From Lachnospiraceae bacterium (GTDB taxonomy: Bacteria > Bacillota > Clostridia > Lachnospirales > Lachnospiraceae), in contig JAILAF010000045.1 in assembly GCA_024681775.1 (NCBI GenBank), positions 1-57,335 of the forward strand: a stretch of 57,335 nt of DNA, written 5' to 3'. The translations under genes were made by a program, and so were the position numbers. This document shows positions 7,230-15,930 of the stretch, piece by piece. Under the pieces are notes generated by a model. The model made no database searches, was not told the origin of the DNA, and saw only the letters and a list, made by a program, of their open reading frames with translations. The stretch's first letter is position 1. The number at the start of each line of letters is the position of its first letter.

Positions 7230-8879
7230 ATGACAGAGAAAAGGATGGGGGAAAAAGTGCAGAGGAACGCCGTGGGAGCAGGGATCCGGATCAGCGCAGG
7301 GAAGCTGGTCTGCGCTCTGATCACGGGGTTCCTTTTCGCGTTTTCCCTGGTCTTCGGGCCTGCCTACATTGCGGACCAAACGCCGGTCTTAAGTCACGGC
7401 GGCAGCTACGCAAAACTTCTGCCGCTCTGGGTAGTGACATCCGTGTCGGTCTTTTTCCTCTGGGAGGGAGCGGACCGCTTGGGAAGTCGCAGGGGAAAGC
7501 CTTCGCCCATCCTTACGGGGAAACGTTCCGTCCTGCTCTGGGGGCTGCTGATGCTGTGCAGGCTGCCCTTTTACCTGGCCTGCTTTCCTGGTTTTTTTAC
7601 CTACGATGCGGGCACGGCACTGATCCAGGTGCTGTATGAGGATGTGGCCTACTCCACCCAGAATCCTCTGCTGCACACGCTGCTGCTGGGGGGTGTGATC
7701 AAAGCTGTCTGGGAACTGACAGGGAGCTACAACGCGGGTGTTGCCGTCTTTTGCGTGGGGCAGATGGCCTTTTGCACGCTGGTGTATACCTGCATCATCC
7801 GCACTCTGGACAGGCGGGTGGGCAGCAGGGGGATCACGGTCTTTGCCATCCTCTACTACGCGCTCCTGCCCACCATAACCCTTCTTTCCTTCTGCACTAC
7901 CAAGGACACCCTTTCCGGTCATCTGATGGTGCTGTTTCTGCTGTGGTTCGAGGAACTGTTCGCCCCCGGGGACGAGGGGGCGCGGATGGGAAAGCTGCAG
8001 GTGAGTGGCTTTGTTCTCCTGGAAGCGCTGATGCTCCTGTCCCGGAAAAACCTCCCCATTGCCTTTGCCGTATTTTTTGTCGTGCAGCTTTTTTTCCGCA
8101 AAAAAGATCTCCTGCGCAGGACGGCTGTCCTGCTTCTGGGATGCCTGCTGGCCTTTGGGGTAAACCGTGCGCTGGAGTGGCGGCTGCAGCCGGAGGAGGG
8201 GTCCATTGCCGAAGCCTTCAGCGTCCCTGCCTGCCAGCTGGCCAGAGTCTACAGGGAATACGGGGAGAGCGCCTTTTCCGAGGAGGAATGGGAGCTGCTG
8301 GACCGGTATATCTACATCGTCAATCCCTACTACCCCTTCAACGCGGACCAGATCAAATCCGGGTTTAAGGAGACCATCGACCAGCGGCCGGGGGGATTTC
8401 TGAAGCTCTGGGCAAAGGTGGGGCTCCGATATCCGGAGGAGTATCTGGATGCGTTCCTGGCCCTGACGGCAGAGGCCTGGTATCCCTTTACCGACATCGA
8501 CGGCTATTGCAGGACGGACTATGCCGGGATCAAGGGAGGGACGGATTATTTCATGTGCATTATCGAGGAGCCTGCGTCGCTTCACAGCCTGCTTCCGGGG
8601 CTCTTTGATGTGATCTGGCATTTTTCCAGAGAAATGAGCCTGTGGAAGATCCCGGTGCTGGGCTTTTTCTTAAGCGTGGGAGGACAGCTCTGGTGCTGGA
8701 TCTTTGCGGCGGGGTACGCCATCAGCCGGAGGCGGAAGGAGCTGTACCCTGTGTTTGCACTGATCGCGGGCCTTATCTTTACCAATTTCATGGGCCCCAT
8801 CGTGCTGGTGCGGTATTATCTGATCCTCTATCTGATGCTCCCCGTTTTCGTGGGGACCATAGGGAAACAAAGGGAATAA
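7230..8879 (+). CDS. DUF6020-type polytopic membrane protein (possible GT-C glycosyltransferase)
   Basis: The 549-aa protein has roughly eleven predicted membrane helices and the DUF6020-like block PFYLACFPGFFTYDAGTA near residue 115, followed by a conserved SxQNPLLHTLLL segment. The large extracellular loop and early acidic residue recall GT-C lipid-sugar glycosyltransferases, so a role in moving sugars onto cell-surface polymers is a fair guess, but no catalytic residue is proven. Two start codons are possible (7230 or 7245); neither has a strong ribosome binding site. It stands between a terminator and the promoter of the lipoprotein gene. Confidence 0.62.
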   Translation: MTEKRMGEKVQRNAVGAGIRISAGKLVCALITGFLFAFSLVFGPAYIADQTPVLSHGGSYAKLLPLWVVTSVSVFFLWEGADRLGSRRGKPSPILTGKRSVLLWGLLMLCRLPFYLACFPGFFTYDAGTALIQVLYEDVAYSTQNPLLHTLLLGGVIKAVWELTGSYNAGVAVFCVGQMAFCTLVYTCIIRTLDRRVGSRGITVFAILYYALLPTITLLSFCTTKDTLSGHLMVLFLLWFEELFAPGDEGARMGKLQVSGFVLLEALMLLSRKNLPIAFAVFFVVQLFFRKKDLLRRTAVLLLGCLLAFGVNRALEWRLQPEEGSIAEAFSVPACQLARVYREYGESAFSEEEWELLDRYIYIVNPYYPFNADQIKSGFKETIDQRPGGFLKLWAKVGLRYPEEYLDAFLALTAEAWYPFTDIDGYCRTDYAGIKGGTDYFMCIIEEPASLHSLLPGLFDVIWHFSREMSLWKIPVLGFFLSVGGQLWCWIFAAGYAISRRRKELYPVFALIAGLIFTNFMGPIVLVRYYLILYLMLPVFVGTIGKQRE

Positions 8880-8884
8880 ACCCT

Positions 8885-8913
8885 TTTACATTTCAGCGTT
8901 TTTTCGGTACAAT
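8885..8913 (+). promoter_or_regulatory. promoter of the yerB-histidine kinase-response regulator operon
   Basis: TTTACA and TACAAT with a 17-base spacer; each box matches five of six consensus positions. It lies about 80 bases before the lipoprotein start. Confidence 0.7.
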
Positions 8914-8991
8914 GGAAGGTGGGTTTTGGGCCGGTTTCCCGAGAATAGCCGCGCCCGGACCGAAAGCTTCGAAAACGACAGGAGAAGAAAA

Positions 8992-10161
8992 ATGAAAAAA
9001 AGATTTACAGTTTTGGCCGCGATCGCCTTATCCGTGGCTATGTTGACCGCCTGCGGATCCGGCACCGAAGAGGCCCCCGAGGTGGTGCCCGAGCCCATCG
9101 TGGTCCTGCCCGAGGTAACGGAAGAGCCTGCGGCTGCCGAAGAGCCCGCAGCCGAGGAGCCCGCTCCCGCAGAGGAGGAGGAGCCCGAGGAGGTCCGTGA
9201 GGGCTACTACAGAAGTGAGCTGACCGGTGAGTGGATCGACGAGTCCCTGAAGGACCAGCGTCCCATCGCAGTCATGATCGACAACGAGATCACCGCACTG
9301 CCTCACTACGGCACCTCTCAGGCGGACATCGTTTATGAGATGATGAACAGCACCCAGAATGACCGCGTTACCAGATTCATGGTCCTGTTCAAGGACTGGG
9401 AGCCCATCGAGCGCCTCGGAAGCGTTCGTTCCACCCGTCCCACCAACATCATTCTTGCGCCCGAGTACAATGCGATCCTCTGCCACGACGGCGGCCCTTA
9501 CCACAACGACGCATACTGGGCCAAGAGCTGGGCACCGCCGCACCTGAACGGGATCTTCAAGCGCTTTGACAACGGCAAGCCCAGAGAGTTTACCGAGTAT
9601 GTGACCTCCGACAAGCTGACCTCCAACATCGGTACCGATAAGATCAGCCGCACTTATGACAATTACTGGGGAGATCATTTCCGCTTCTCTTCCAAGGGTG
9701 TGGACCTGTCCGGCGAGCAGCGCGTGTTTGACGCTACCAAGGTAGACCTTTCCGCAGCCTTCAAGCACAACCGCTCCACCCTGACCTACGACGAGAGCAC
9801 CGGCCTGTATGTTTACAACGAGTACGCCGGCAGCACCAGCAAGTACGGATACAGCGGCACCTATTACGATGCGGGGAACAATGAGTCCCTGGCCTTCACC
9901 AACGTGATCCTGCAGTGCTGCGATTTCAACCAGCTGGATGATCACGGCTATCTGATCTACAATGTCATGACCGCTACGCCCAAGGACGGTTACTATCTCA
10001 CCGGCGGCAAGGCCATCCCCATCATCTGGGACAAGACCGGCGAGACCGAGCTGACCAAGTATTACAACACCCTTACCGGCGAGATCCAGAAGATGAATGT
10101 CGGTAAGACCTACATTGCCATCGTTCCCCAGGATTACTGGGATGAGATCATCGTAGAGTGA
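8992..10161 (+). CDS. YerB-like DUF3048 lipoprotein
   Basis: The 389-aa product starts with a lipoprotein signal (MKKRFTVLAA...AMLTAC, lipobox Cys at about residue 19), then a linker of about 45 residues rich in Glu, Pro and Ala, then the two-part DUF3048 domain (PIAVMIDNE, IVYEMMNS, RLGSVRSTRP, HDGGPYHNDAYW). DUF3048 proteins such as Bacillus YerB sit outside the membrane; their biochemical role is not settled. I chose the ATG at 8992 because GGAGAAG lies just upstream and the signal peptide begins there. A histidine kinase starts 16 bases after its stop, so lipoprotein and two-component system are probably one transcript. Confidence 0.85.
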   Translation: MKKRFTVLAAIALSVAMLTACGSGTEEAPEVVPEPIVVLPEVTEEPAAAEEPAAEEPAPAEEEEPEEVREGYYRSELTGEWIDESLKDQRPIAVMIDNEITALPHYGTSQADIVYEMMNSTQNDRVTRFMVLFKDWEPIERLGSVRSTRPTNIILAPEYNAILCHDGGPYHNDAYWAKSWAPPHLNGIFKRFDNGKPREFTEYVTSDKLTSNIGTDKISRTYDNYWGDHFRFSSKGVDLSGEQRVFDATKVDLSAAFKHNRSTLTYDESTGLYVYNEYAGSTSKYGYSGTYYDAGNNESLAFTNVILQCCDFNQLDDHGYLIYNVMTATPKDGYYLTGGKAIPIIWDKTGETELTKYYNTLTGEIQKMNVGKTYIAIVPQDYWDEIIVE

Positions 10162-10177
10162 TCACGGTACCGAACCT

Positions 10178-11629
10178 ATGAAGCTGAGAACCAGGATGGC
10201 ACTGACCTTTGTTCTGATCATCGCGATCCCGCTACTGCTGACGGTCCTGTCATTTATGGCGATCCGGACCGTCATCGGGGACAGCGATGATCCGATCTGG
10301 TCTCTGCAAAATTACAGCGTTCAGGATATCACCATGAAAGCGGATGATATCTACAACGATCTGCTGCGGCAAAAATACAAGGACTCCGCGCGGCTGGAGG
10401 ATGAAGCCTACCTGCAGGAGATGAGTGACATCGTCCCCAACAAAGCGGTATTTCTCCTGGGCCGGAAGGGAAATGAGATCTTCTTCAAGGGCACCGATGA
10501 GGTGTCCGACACCCTGATCGCGGAGCTGCCTCCCTACGGCAGAGCGGCGGATCAGGCCCTGACGGGGATCTGGCTGAACGAGGAAGAGGTCTACATCCAG
10601 CAGCTGGATTTCTACTTTCAGGACGGTGCGGAAGGCAGCATTTTCGTCATCGCCAAGGGATCCGGCGTGATCTCCAGGCGCCTGATGATCGACATGCTGA
10701 TGGCCATCATCGTGATCCTGGTCCTCACCAGCGTGGGCCTCACCGCCTGGATCAACCGCGGTGTCTACGAACCGGTGCAGCGGCTCAGCGAAGCCATGAC
10801 CGCCATCCGGAACGGAGACTATAATTACATCCTGGATATCGACGAGGAGGGAGAGATTGGGGATCTCTTCCGGAATTACGAAGACATGAGGCTGCGCCTG
10901 AAGGAAAGCGCCGAGGAAAAGGTGGATCAGGAAGCGCGCAGCAGGGAGCTCATCAGTAATATTTCCCACGATCTGAAGACGCCCATCACCTCCATCAAGG
11001 GGTACGTGGAGGGCATCATGGACGGTGTGGCGGATACACCGGAAAAAATGGACCGCTACATCCATACGATCTACAACAAGACGGTGGATATGGACCGCCT
11101 GATCAACGAACTGACCGTCTATTCCAAGGCGGCCAACGACCGGATCCCTTACAAGTTCCTGCGGATCAATGTCAGCGATTACTTCGGAGACTGCAAGGAA
11201 GAGGTGGGTCTGGATCTGGAGGCGAGAGGCATCGACTTCCGGTATGCAAGCTTTGTGCCGGAGGATACCATGATCATCGCGGATCCCGAGCAGATGAAAA
11301 AGGTCATCAACAACATCATCGGGAACAGCGTAAAGTACATGGACAAGCCCAGGGGCGTCATCGAGATGCGCCTTCTGGACGAGGTGGATTCGGTCCGTGT
11401 GGAGATCGAGGACAACGGCAAAGGCATCGCCCAGGAAAATCTGGAGAAGATCTTCGACCGTTTCTACCGGACGGACGCAGCCCGGAATTCCAATACGGGC
11501 GGAAGCGGCATCGGCCTTTCCATCGTGAAGAAGATCATCGAAGACCATGGAGGAATGATCTGGGCCACGGCCCGGGAGGGCGAAGGCACCTGTATGCATT
11601 TTGTCTTAAGAAAGTATGTTGAGCTCTGA
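10178..11629 (+). CDS. HAMP-containing sensor histidine kinase
   Basis: The 483-aa kinase has a membrane helix at about 8-28, an extracytoplasmic sensor region to about 168, a second helix at about 170-190, a HAMP domain, a HisKA domain with the phosphorylated His in ISNISHDLKTPI near 266, and a HATPase_c domain with N box (INNIIGNSVKYM), G1 box (IEDNGKGI), F box (IFDRFYR) and G2 box (GGSGIGLSI). All key residues are present. The cognate regulator follows 56 bases downstream, and a lipoprotein lies directly upstream and could modulate sensing. The signal is unknown. Confidence 0.93.
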   Translation: MKLRTRMALTFVLIIAIPLLLTVLSFMAIRTVIGDSDDPIWSLQNYSVQDITMKADDIYNDLLRQKYKDSARLEDEAYLQEMSDIVPNKAVFLLGRKGNEIFFKGTDEVSDTLIAELPPYGRAADQALTGIWLNEEEVYIQQLDFYFQDGAEGSIFVIAKGSGVISRRLMIDMLMAIIVILVLTSVGLTAWINRGVYEPVQRLSEAMTAIRNGDYNYILDIDEEGEIGDLFRNYEDMRLRLKESAEEKVDQEARSRELISNISHDLKTPITSIKGYVEGIMDGVADTPEKMDRYIHTIYNKTVDMDRLINELTVYSKAANDRIPYKFLRINVSDYFGDCKEEVGLDLEARGIDFRYASFVPEDTMIIADPEQMKKVINNIIGNSVKYMDKPRGVIEMRLLDEVDSVRVEIEDNGKGIAQENLEKIFDRFYRTDAARNSNTGGSGIGLSIVKKIIEDHGGMIWATAREGEGTCMHFVLRKYVEL

Positions 11630-11685
11630 CAGAGCCGGAGATAACAGAAACCAAAACAAAAAGTGACCGGCAGAGAGGGGGTACT

Positions 11686-12381
11686 ATGAGCAGGATACTG
11701 ATTGTAGAGGACGAGGAGGCCATTGCCGAGCTGGAGCGGGACTACCTCGAAATGAACGATTTTGAGGTGACGGTCCGGAACAACGGCCAGGCGGGCCTGG
11801 ATGAGGCGTTGAGTTCCCAGTACGATCTGGTGGTGCTGGATCTGATGCTTCCTGAGATGGACGGATTCGAGGTGTGCAAGCGGATCCGCGAGAAGATGAA
11901 CATTCCGATCCTGATGGTCTCCGCGAAGAAGGATGACATCGACAAAGTCCGGGGCCTGGGCCTGGGCGCTGACGACTACCTGACGAAGCCCTTCAGCCCC
12001 AGCGAGCTGGTGGCCAGAGTAAAGGCGCATCTGACCCGCTATGAGAGACTGGTGAGTGCCGGCGCTGCCAAGATGGAAAATGACGTGGTGGAGATCCGCG
12101 ACATCCGCATTGACAAAACTGCCCGCAGAGTCTTCATCGGCGGCGAGGAGCGTTCCTTTACCACGAAGGAGTTCGACCTGCTGACCTTCCTGGCAGAGCA
12201 TCCCAACCGCGTCTTCACCAAGGACGAGCTGTTCCGGGAGATCTGGGGCATGGAGTCCATCGGTGATATCGCCACCGTCACGGTGCACATCAAGAAGATC
12301 CGTGAGAAGGTGGAGGAGAATACCGCCAAGCCGCAATACATCGAGACGATCTGGGGCGTGGGCTATCGCTTTAAGATCTGA
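11686..12381 (+). CDS. OmpR/PhoB-family response regulator
   Basis: The 231-aa protein has an N-terminal receiver domain (acidic pocket VEDEEA, phosphoacceptor Asp in VVLDLMLPEMDGF near residue 52, Lys in DYLTKPFSP near 101) and a C-terminal winged-helix DNA-binding domain (FTTKEFDLLTFL, HIKKIREKV, TIWGVGYRF). It pairs with the histidine kinase upstream. GAGAGGGGG lies before the ATG. A bidirectional terminator follows. Its targets are not evident; the lipoprotein-kinase-regulator operon itself is a natural candidate. Confidence 0.95.
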   Translation: MSRILIVEDEEAIAELERDYLEMNDFEVTVRNNGQAGLDEALSSQYDLVVLDLMLPEMDGFEVCKRIREKMNIPILMVSAKKDDIDKVRGLGLGADDYLTKPFSPSELVARVKAHLTRYERLVSAGAAKMENDVVEIRDIRIDKTARRVFIGGEERSFTTKEFDLLTFLAEHPNRVFTKDELFREIWGMESIGDIATVTVHIKKIREKVEENTAKPQYIETIWGVGYRFKI

Positions 12382-12399
12382 CCTTTCTAAGAATTAAAA

Positions 12400-12446
12400 A
12401 CTCCGGATGCCTGTGGACAGGAACCACAGACACCCGGAGTTTTTTG
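12400..12446. terminator. bidirectional terminator
   Basis: A long hairpin (ACTCCGG...CTGTGG/CCACAG...CCGGAGT) flanked by AAAAA and TTTTTT separates the response regulator from the converging ABC permease gene. Confidence 0.9.
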
Positions 12447-12466
12447 TATGATTGATTGCGGGTCAC

Positions 12467-14374
12467 TTACTGATAATAGCTGTTGTTCTGATAGTACTCC
12501 TTGTTTTCCTCCACATACTCCCTGCAGAGCGTCTCCACCAGGTCCCTGGTCTCGCTAAAGCTCGAGGGAATGTTGATGTAATCCCAGGAGTCGTAAGACT
12601 CCTTGGTCTCATCCATGTACTGGATCTCCAGCTGCAGAGAAGCACTCGTCTCCTCTCCCTCGGAGCGGCGATTGATATCCAGCTCTTCCAGGGTATGATG
12701 AATGGCAAAATCGCGGGAGTAGGCTGCCAGGACATCGTCGATCTGCGCAGGGGGCAGATCGATGGTGCGCCAGGTATCTCCCTGCACATCGTACCAGTCC
12801 GCTATGACAGAGTCCGGCATGGGCTTATGCCCCAGTGCCATGGGATAGAACTTTTCCTGATATGCTCTGCTCTCCACCAGGGGACGGATGACCTCTGCAG
12901 AAGTCTCCGGGATCTGGTAGGTGCGGCTGAAGGTGCCGCCGAAACGGCGCTTCACCCGGATTTCCACGGTGGTGTAATAAGTGAGGGAGGGATCCGGCTC
13001 CGCGTCTGCCTCCGTATAGATGTATCCGCCTCCGAAGGGATGGATGCCCATAGAGCGGCGGAGCTTGTTGAAGGACACGCCGGCCTCACAGAGGCCTCTG
13101 ATCAGTTCCGGATCCTCCAGGAGTACCGAATCGCGTTCCAGCTCGTTCTGATCCCGGATATCGTATGCGTAATTGCTCTCATAGAAGGGATAGATGCTGT
13201 ATACCCGGGCGCTTTGGATGTTGCTCGCATCCGGGAGGATATTCTCATAAGGGATCAGCCCTGCCCGGAACACCAGATAGATCCCCAGTGTTGCCACAGG
13301 GATCAGGATCAGCCGCAGCTTTTTGGCAAATACGGCCCGGAAGGACCGGAGGAATGCCAGGTTGAGCAAAAAGACACTCAGTACACTGCAAAACAGGCAG
13401 AAAAATCCTTCCCAGAAGGGACTGCCGGAGTCGTAGCGCAGCTCCACCACAAAACGCGCTATGATGGTGCCGCTGATGAGACCGGTGGGGATGCTCATCA
13501 GGATCTGAGCAGGACGGGAGACGAGGCCGGAGATCGACTGCTCGCTCTTCCGTCTGTTATACAGCATGACCGCAGCCAGGAGCAGCAATGCGATCAGCAG
13601 GATGCTGCCGATCAGGGAAACCGGCAATTCCGCAAGGAGATCTTTCCAGCCGGAGCCTCTGGAATAGGATGCCACCAGAGCGAAGGGCGTGACCAGAGGG
13701 CTCAGCCAGTAGATGCAGGGAAGCTCCTCCCCCAGCGCAACAAAGCTGTAGCAGAAGGCCTCCATCAGGATGATCCAGGTTCCCCAGCATCCCAGCACAA
13801 AAGTGCCCAGAATGCCGGAACTGAGCAGGGCGCACAGCACATTTCCGCTGAGCATGGTGCCGGTCAAAAAGAGGTGGTAGACCAGCAAAAAGGCAATGAG
13901 TACCAGGGGAAGCACCCCAAAGCAGTAGCCGATGGCTTTGCCCAGGTATTCGCCCGGAATGAAAGCGGCCGATAGGATCGTTACGAGGAGCCAGTTGATC
14001 AGCAGAGGAACCGCCCAGATCAGGATCCCGTTTAAGTAAACGGCGGAAAAGAGCTTCTCCCGCTTTACTGGAAGGCTGTGATACAGATCCGTAGCCTGGG
14101 GCTGTAACAGATAGTAAAAACCGCCGATGGCCACGATGGCAGCGCCCACCACAGCGATGATCACCAGCATGACCGGGTATGCGCTGCTCAGGAAGTGCAG
14201 AATGGTCTGGGACATACGGAAGGCGTATTTTTCGTTTTTCTCCACGTCGGAGATGGAAAAAAGGAGTGCAACGGGTCCCGCGATGATCTCCGTCATCAGG
14301 GAAAGCGCCAGCATCCACAGGCGGTGCGTGAGATGATCTTTCATTATGGACTTAAGCGAGATTTTTGAAGTCAT
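12467..14374 (-). CDS. large ABC-2-like transporter permease with C-terminal soluble domain
   Basis: The 635-aa protein has two halves: about nine membrane helices in residues 20-385, resembling ABC-2 permeases with the early PQATDLYHSLPVKREKLF loop seen in YtrC/YtrD-like proteins, and a C-terminal soluble part of about 250 residues that I take to lie outside the cell and that recalls DUF6449. The start at 14374 is preceded by GGAGGTG; an earlier in-frame ATG would bury that site. It overlaps the ATPase stop by 23 bases, so the two are coupled. With the ATPase and the GntR regulator it forms an exporter locus, probably for an antimicrobial or envelope-active compound. Confidence 0.75.
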   Translation of the reverse strand: MTSKISLKSIMKDHLTHRLWMLALSLMTEIIAGPVALLFSISDVEKNEKYAFRMSQTILHFLSSAYPVMLVIIAVVGAAIVAIGGFYYLLQPQATDLYHSLPVKREKLFSAVYLNGILIWAVPLLINWLLVTILSAAFIPGEYLGKAIGYCFGVLPLVLIAFLLVYHLFLTGTMLSGNVLCALLSSGILGTFVLGCWGTWIILMEAFCYSFVALGEELPCIYWLSPLVTPFALVASYSRGSGWKDLLAELPVSLIGSILLIALLLLAAVMLYNRRKSEQSISGLVSRPAQILMSIPTGLISGTIIARFVVELRYDSGSPFWEGFFCLFCSVLSVFLLNLAFLRSFRAVFAKKLRLILIPVATLGIYLVFRAGLIPYENILPDASNIQSARVYSIYPFYESNYAYDIRDQNELERDSVLLEDPELIRGLCEAGVSFNKLRRSMGIHPFGGGYIYTEADAEPDPSLTYYTTVEIRVKRRFGGTFSRTYQIPETSAEVIRPLVESRAYQEKFYPMALGHKPMPDSVIADWYDVQGDTWRTIDLPPAQIDDVLAAYSRDFAIHHTLEELDINRRSEGEETSASLQLEIQYMDETKESYDSWDYINIPSSFSETRDLVETLCREYVEENKEYYQNNSYYQ

Positions 14375-15251
14375 AGCCCAGCACCTCCGTTTCACTGATA
14401 AAGATCTCCTCCAGGGATAGAGGAAGGATTTCGTAAAATACCGGCTGCAGCGCCGTGATGGCGGTCTCGATCTGCACCCGCTCGCCCCGCAGCGTCAGGG
14501 TCTGCAGGGATCCCCGGGTCTCGGAAGAAACCAGAGGAAAGGTGGAGAGGATGCTGTCCCGATCCTCGGGATTACGGAATACCACCTGCACCTTGAAGAT
14601 CCCCAGCTTCATTTCATCCAGGTCTTTTGAAAGCAGGATGCCGCCCTCATGCAGAAGCCCCACGTGATCGCAGATATCCTCCAGCTCCCGCAGGTTGTGG
14701 GATGCGATGATGGGGGTAAGCCCGCGCTCCGAGACTTCCCGGATGAAGACCTTTTTCACAGCCTGCCGGATCACGGGATCCAGGCCGTCGAAGGTCTCGT
14801 CGCATAGGAAGTATTTACAGCCGGAGCAGATACCGTAGAGGAGCGAGAGCTGCTTTTTCATTCCCTTGGAGAAGGTCTGGATCCTGCGGGTTTCATCCAG
14901 CTTCAGGATCGACAGCATCTCATGAAAAAGATCTGTGTTAAAGTCCGGATAGAAGCTCCGGTAAAAGCGGAGCTGCTCTTTCGGCGTCCCTCCCGGGAAA
15001 AAGTACTGATCATCGGAAATAAAGAAGATCCTGGACTTGGCTGCAGGATTCTCATACACGGGTTCGCCGTCCACTAGAATCTCTCCCGCATCCGGGCGAT
15101 AGATCCCGGTCAGGCACCGCAGCAGCGTGCTTTTACCTGCACCGTTGGTTCCGATGAGGCCGAAGATCTGTCCCTCCTCCATGGTCAGGGAGATGTCCGA
15201 CAGCGCGACCAGATCGTCGAAGCTCTTTGTGAGATTTCGTATTACTATCAT
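14352..15251 (-). CDS. ABC transporter ATP-binding protein (YtrB-like)
   Basis: The 299-aa ATPase carries Walker A GTNGAGKSTL near residue 35, a Q-loop region (FFISDDQYF), the degenerate signature TFSKGMKKQLSLL near 133, Walker B-like YFLCDETFDGLD, and an H-loop SHNLREL. The signature (FSKG instead of LSGG) and the Cys-Asp-Glu Walker B are typical of the YtrB/BcrA-type exporters paired with GntR regulators. It lies 11 bases after the GntR gene and overlaps the permease, forming a three-gene operon. Confidence 0.9.
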   Translation of the reverse strand: MIVIRNLTKSFDDLVALSDISLTMEEGQIFGLIGTNGAGKSTLLRCLTGIYRPDAGEILVDGEPVYENPAAKSRIFFISDDQYFFPGGTPKEQLRFYRSFYPDFNTDLFHEMLSILKLDETRRIQTFSKGMKKQLSLLYGICSGCKYFLCDETFDGLDPVIRQAVKKVFIREVSERGLTPIIASHNLRELEDICDHVGLLHEGGILLSKDLDEMKLGIFKVQVVFRNPEDRDSILSTFPLVSSETRGSLQTLTLRGERVQIETAITALQPVFYEILPLSLEEIFISETEVLGYDFKNLA

Positions 15252-15262
15252 ACTTTCCTCCC

Positions 15263-15634
15263 CTAAACATCCGTTTTCAGAAATGCATTTTCAACACACC
15301 GAAGAGCCTGCTCCTTCGAAAGCCCGCTTCTTCTGACCTGGAGGACAGCTTCCGTCAGCTGCTGCTCCAGGGCGGATTCATGATCCTGCTTCCAGGCCTC
15401 GGGGTCCGCCACATAGTTGCCCCGTCCCGTGACGGTATAGATGTAGCCGTCCGCCTCCAGGGCATTGTAAGCCCGCTGGATGGTGTTGGGATTCACGGAC
15501 AGATCCATGGCAAGGCTCCGCACGGAGGGAAGCTTGTCGCCGGGGTTTAAGCCGCCGCCTGCGATGAGCTGGATCATTTTTTCGATTACCTGTTCGTACA
15601 GGGGACGTTTGTCCCGATAGTCCAGTAAGATCAT
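15263..15634 (-). CDS. YtrA-subfamily GntR transcriptional repressor
   Basis: This 123-aa protein has the short YtrA layout: an N-terminal winged helix-turn-helix (RPLYEQVIEKM, LPSVRSLAMDL, NPNTIQRAYNAL, GRGNYV) and a brief C-terminal helix pair for dimerisation in place of a large effector domain. Members repress their own operon with an ABC exporter. The start at 15634 is preceded by AGGTG; an in-frame ATG 24 bases upstream has no binding site. A perfect inverted repeat lies just after the predicted transcription start upstream, consistent with autorepression. Inducers are often cell-envelope antibiotics, but none is shown here. Confidence 0.9.
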   Translation of the reverse strand: MILLDYRDKRPLYEQVIEKMIQLIAGGGLNPGDKLPSVRSLAMDLSVNPNTIQRAYNALEADGYIYTVTGRGNYVADPEAWKQDHESALEQQLTEAVLQVRRSGLSKEQALRCVENAFLKTDV

Positions 15635-15715
15635 AAGCACCTGCCGTTTCCTCCGCACATGCGGAAGTCGAACAATAGTCTGCCGGTTTTTTAGTCCTGG
15701 GTGAAGTGATGTATG

Positions 15716-15740
15716 AGTGTATTAAGACATGTAATACACT
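15716..15740. promoter_or_regulatory. probable GntR (YtrA-type) operator
   Basis: Perfect inverted repeat with 9-bp arms, AGTGTATTA and TAATACACT, spaced by 7 bases. It covers roughly +4 to +28 of the predicted GntR transcript. YtrA-type sites share the AGTGTA/TACACT core. Confidence 0.78.
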
Positions 15741-15750
15741 TGCTACACAC

Positions 15751-15779
15751 AATCTAACACCGGCGAAAAAACTTGTCAA
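15751..15779 (-). promoter_or_regulatory. promoter of the GntR-ABC exporter operon
   Basis: On the minus strand TTGACA and TAGATT are 17 bases apart, directly upstream of the inverted repeat. Confidence 0.72.
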
Positions 15780-15820
15780 CATGGAATTTATGAAATGCAT
15801 GCTAGGCTTCCTGCGGTGGT

Positions 15821-15849
15821 TTGCAGTGATGTCCGGTTTCTGATAAACT
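15821..15849 (+). promoter_or_regulatory. candidate promoter of the GT4-arginase-like pair
   Basis: TTGCAG and TAAACT with a 17-base spacer, about 80 bases before the glycosyltransferase start. Each box matches four of six. Confidence 0.5.
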
Positions 15850-15930
15850 TAACCGATGGAAACGGATTTTTGCTCAGGTAGTATCCTGTTTGAAAAACGC
15901 ATGAGAAAAAACACCGCAGGGGAGAGACCT

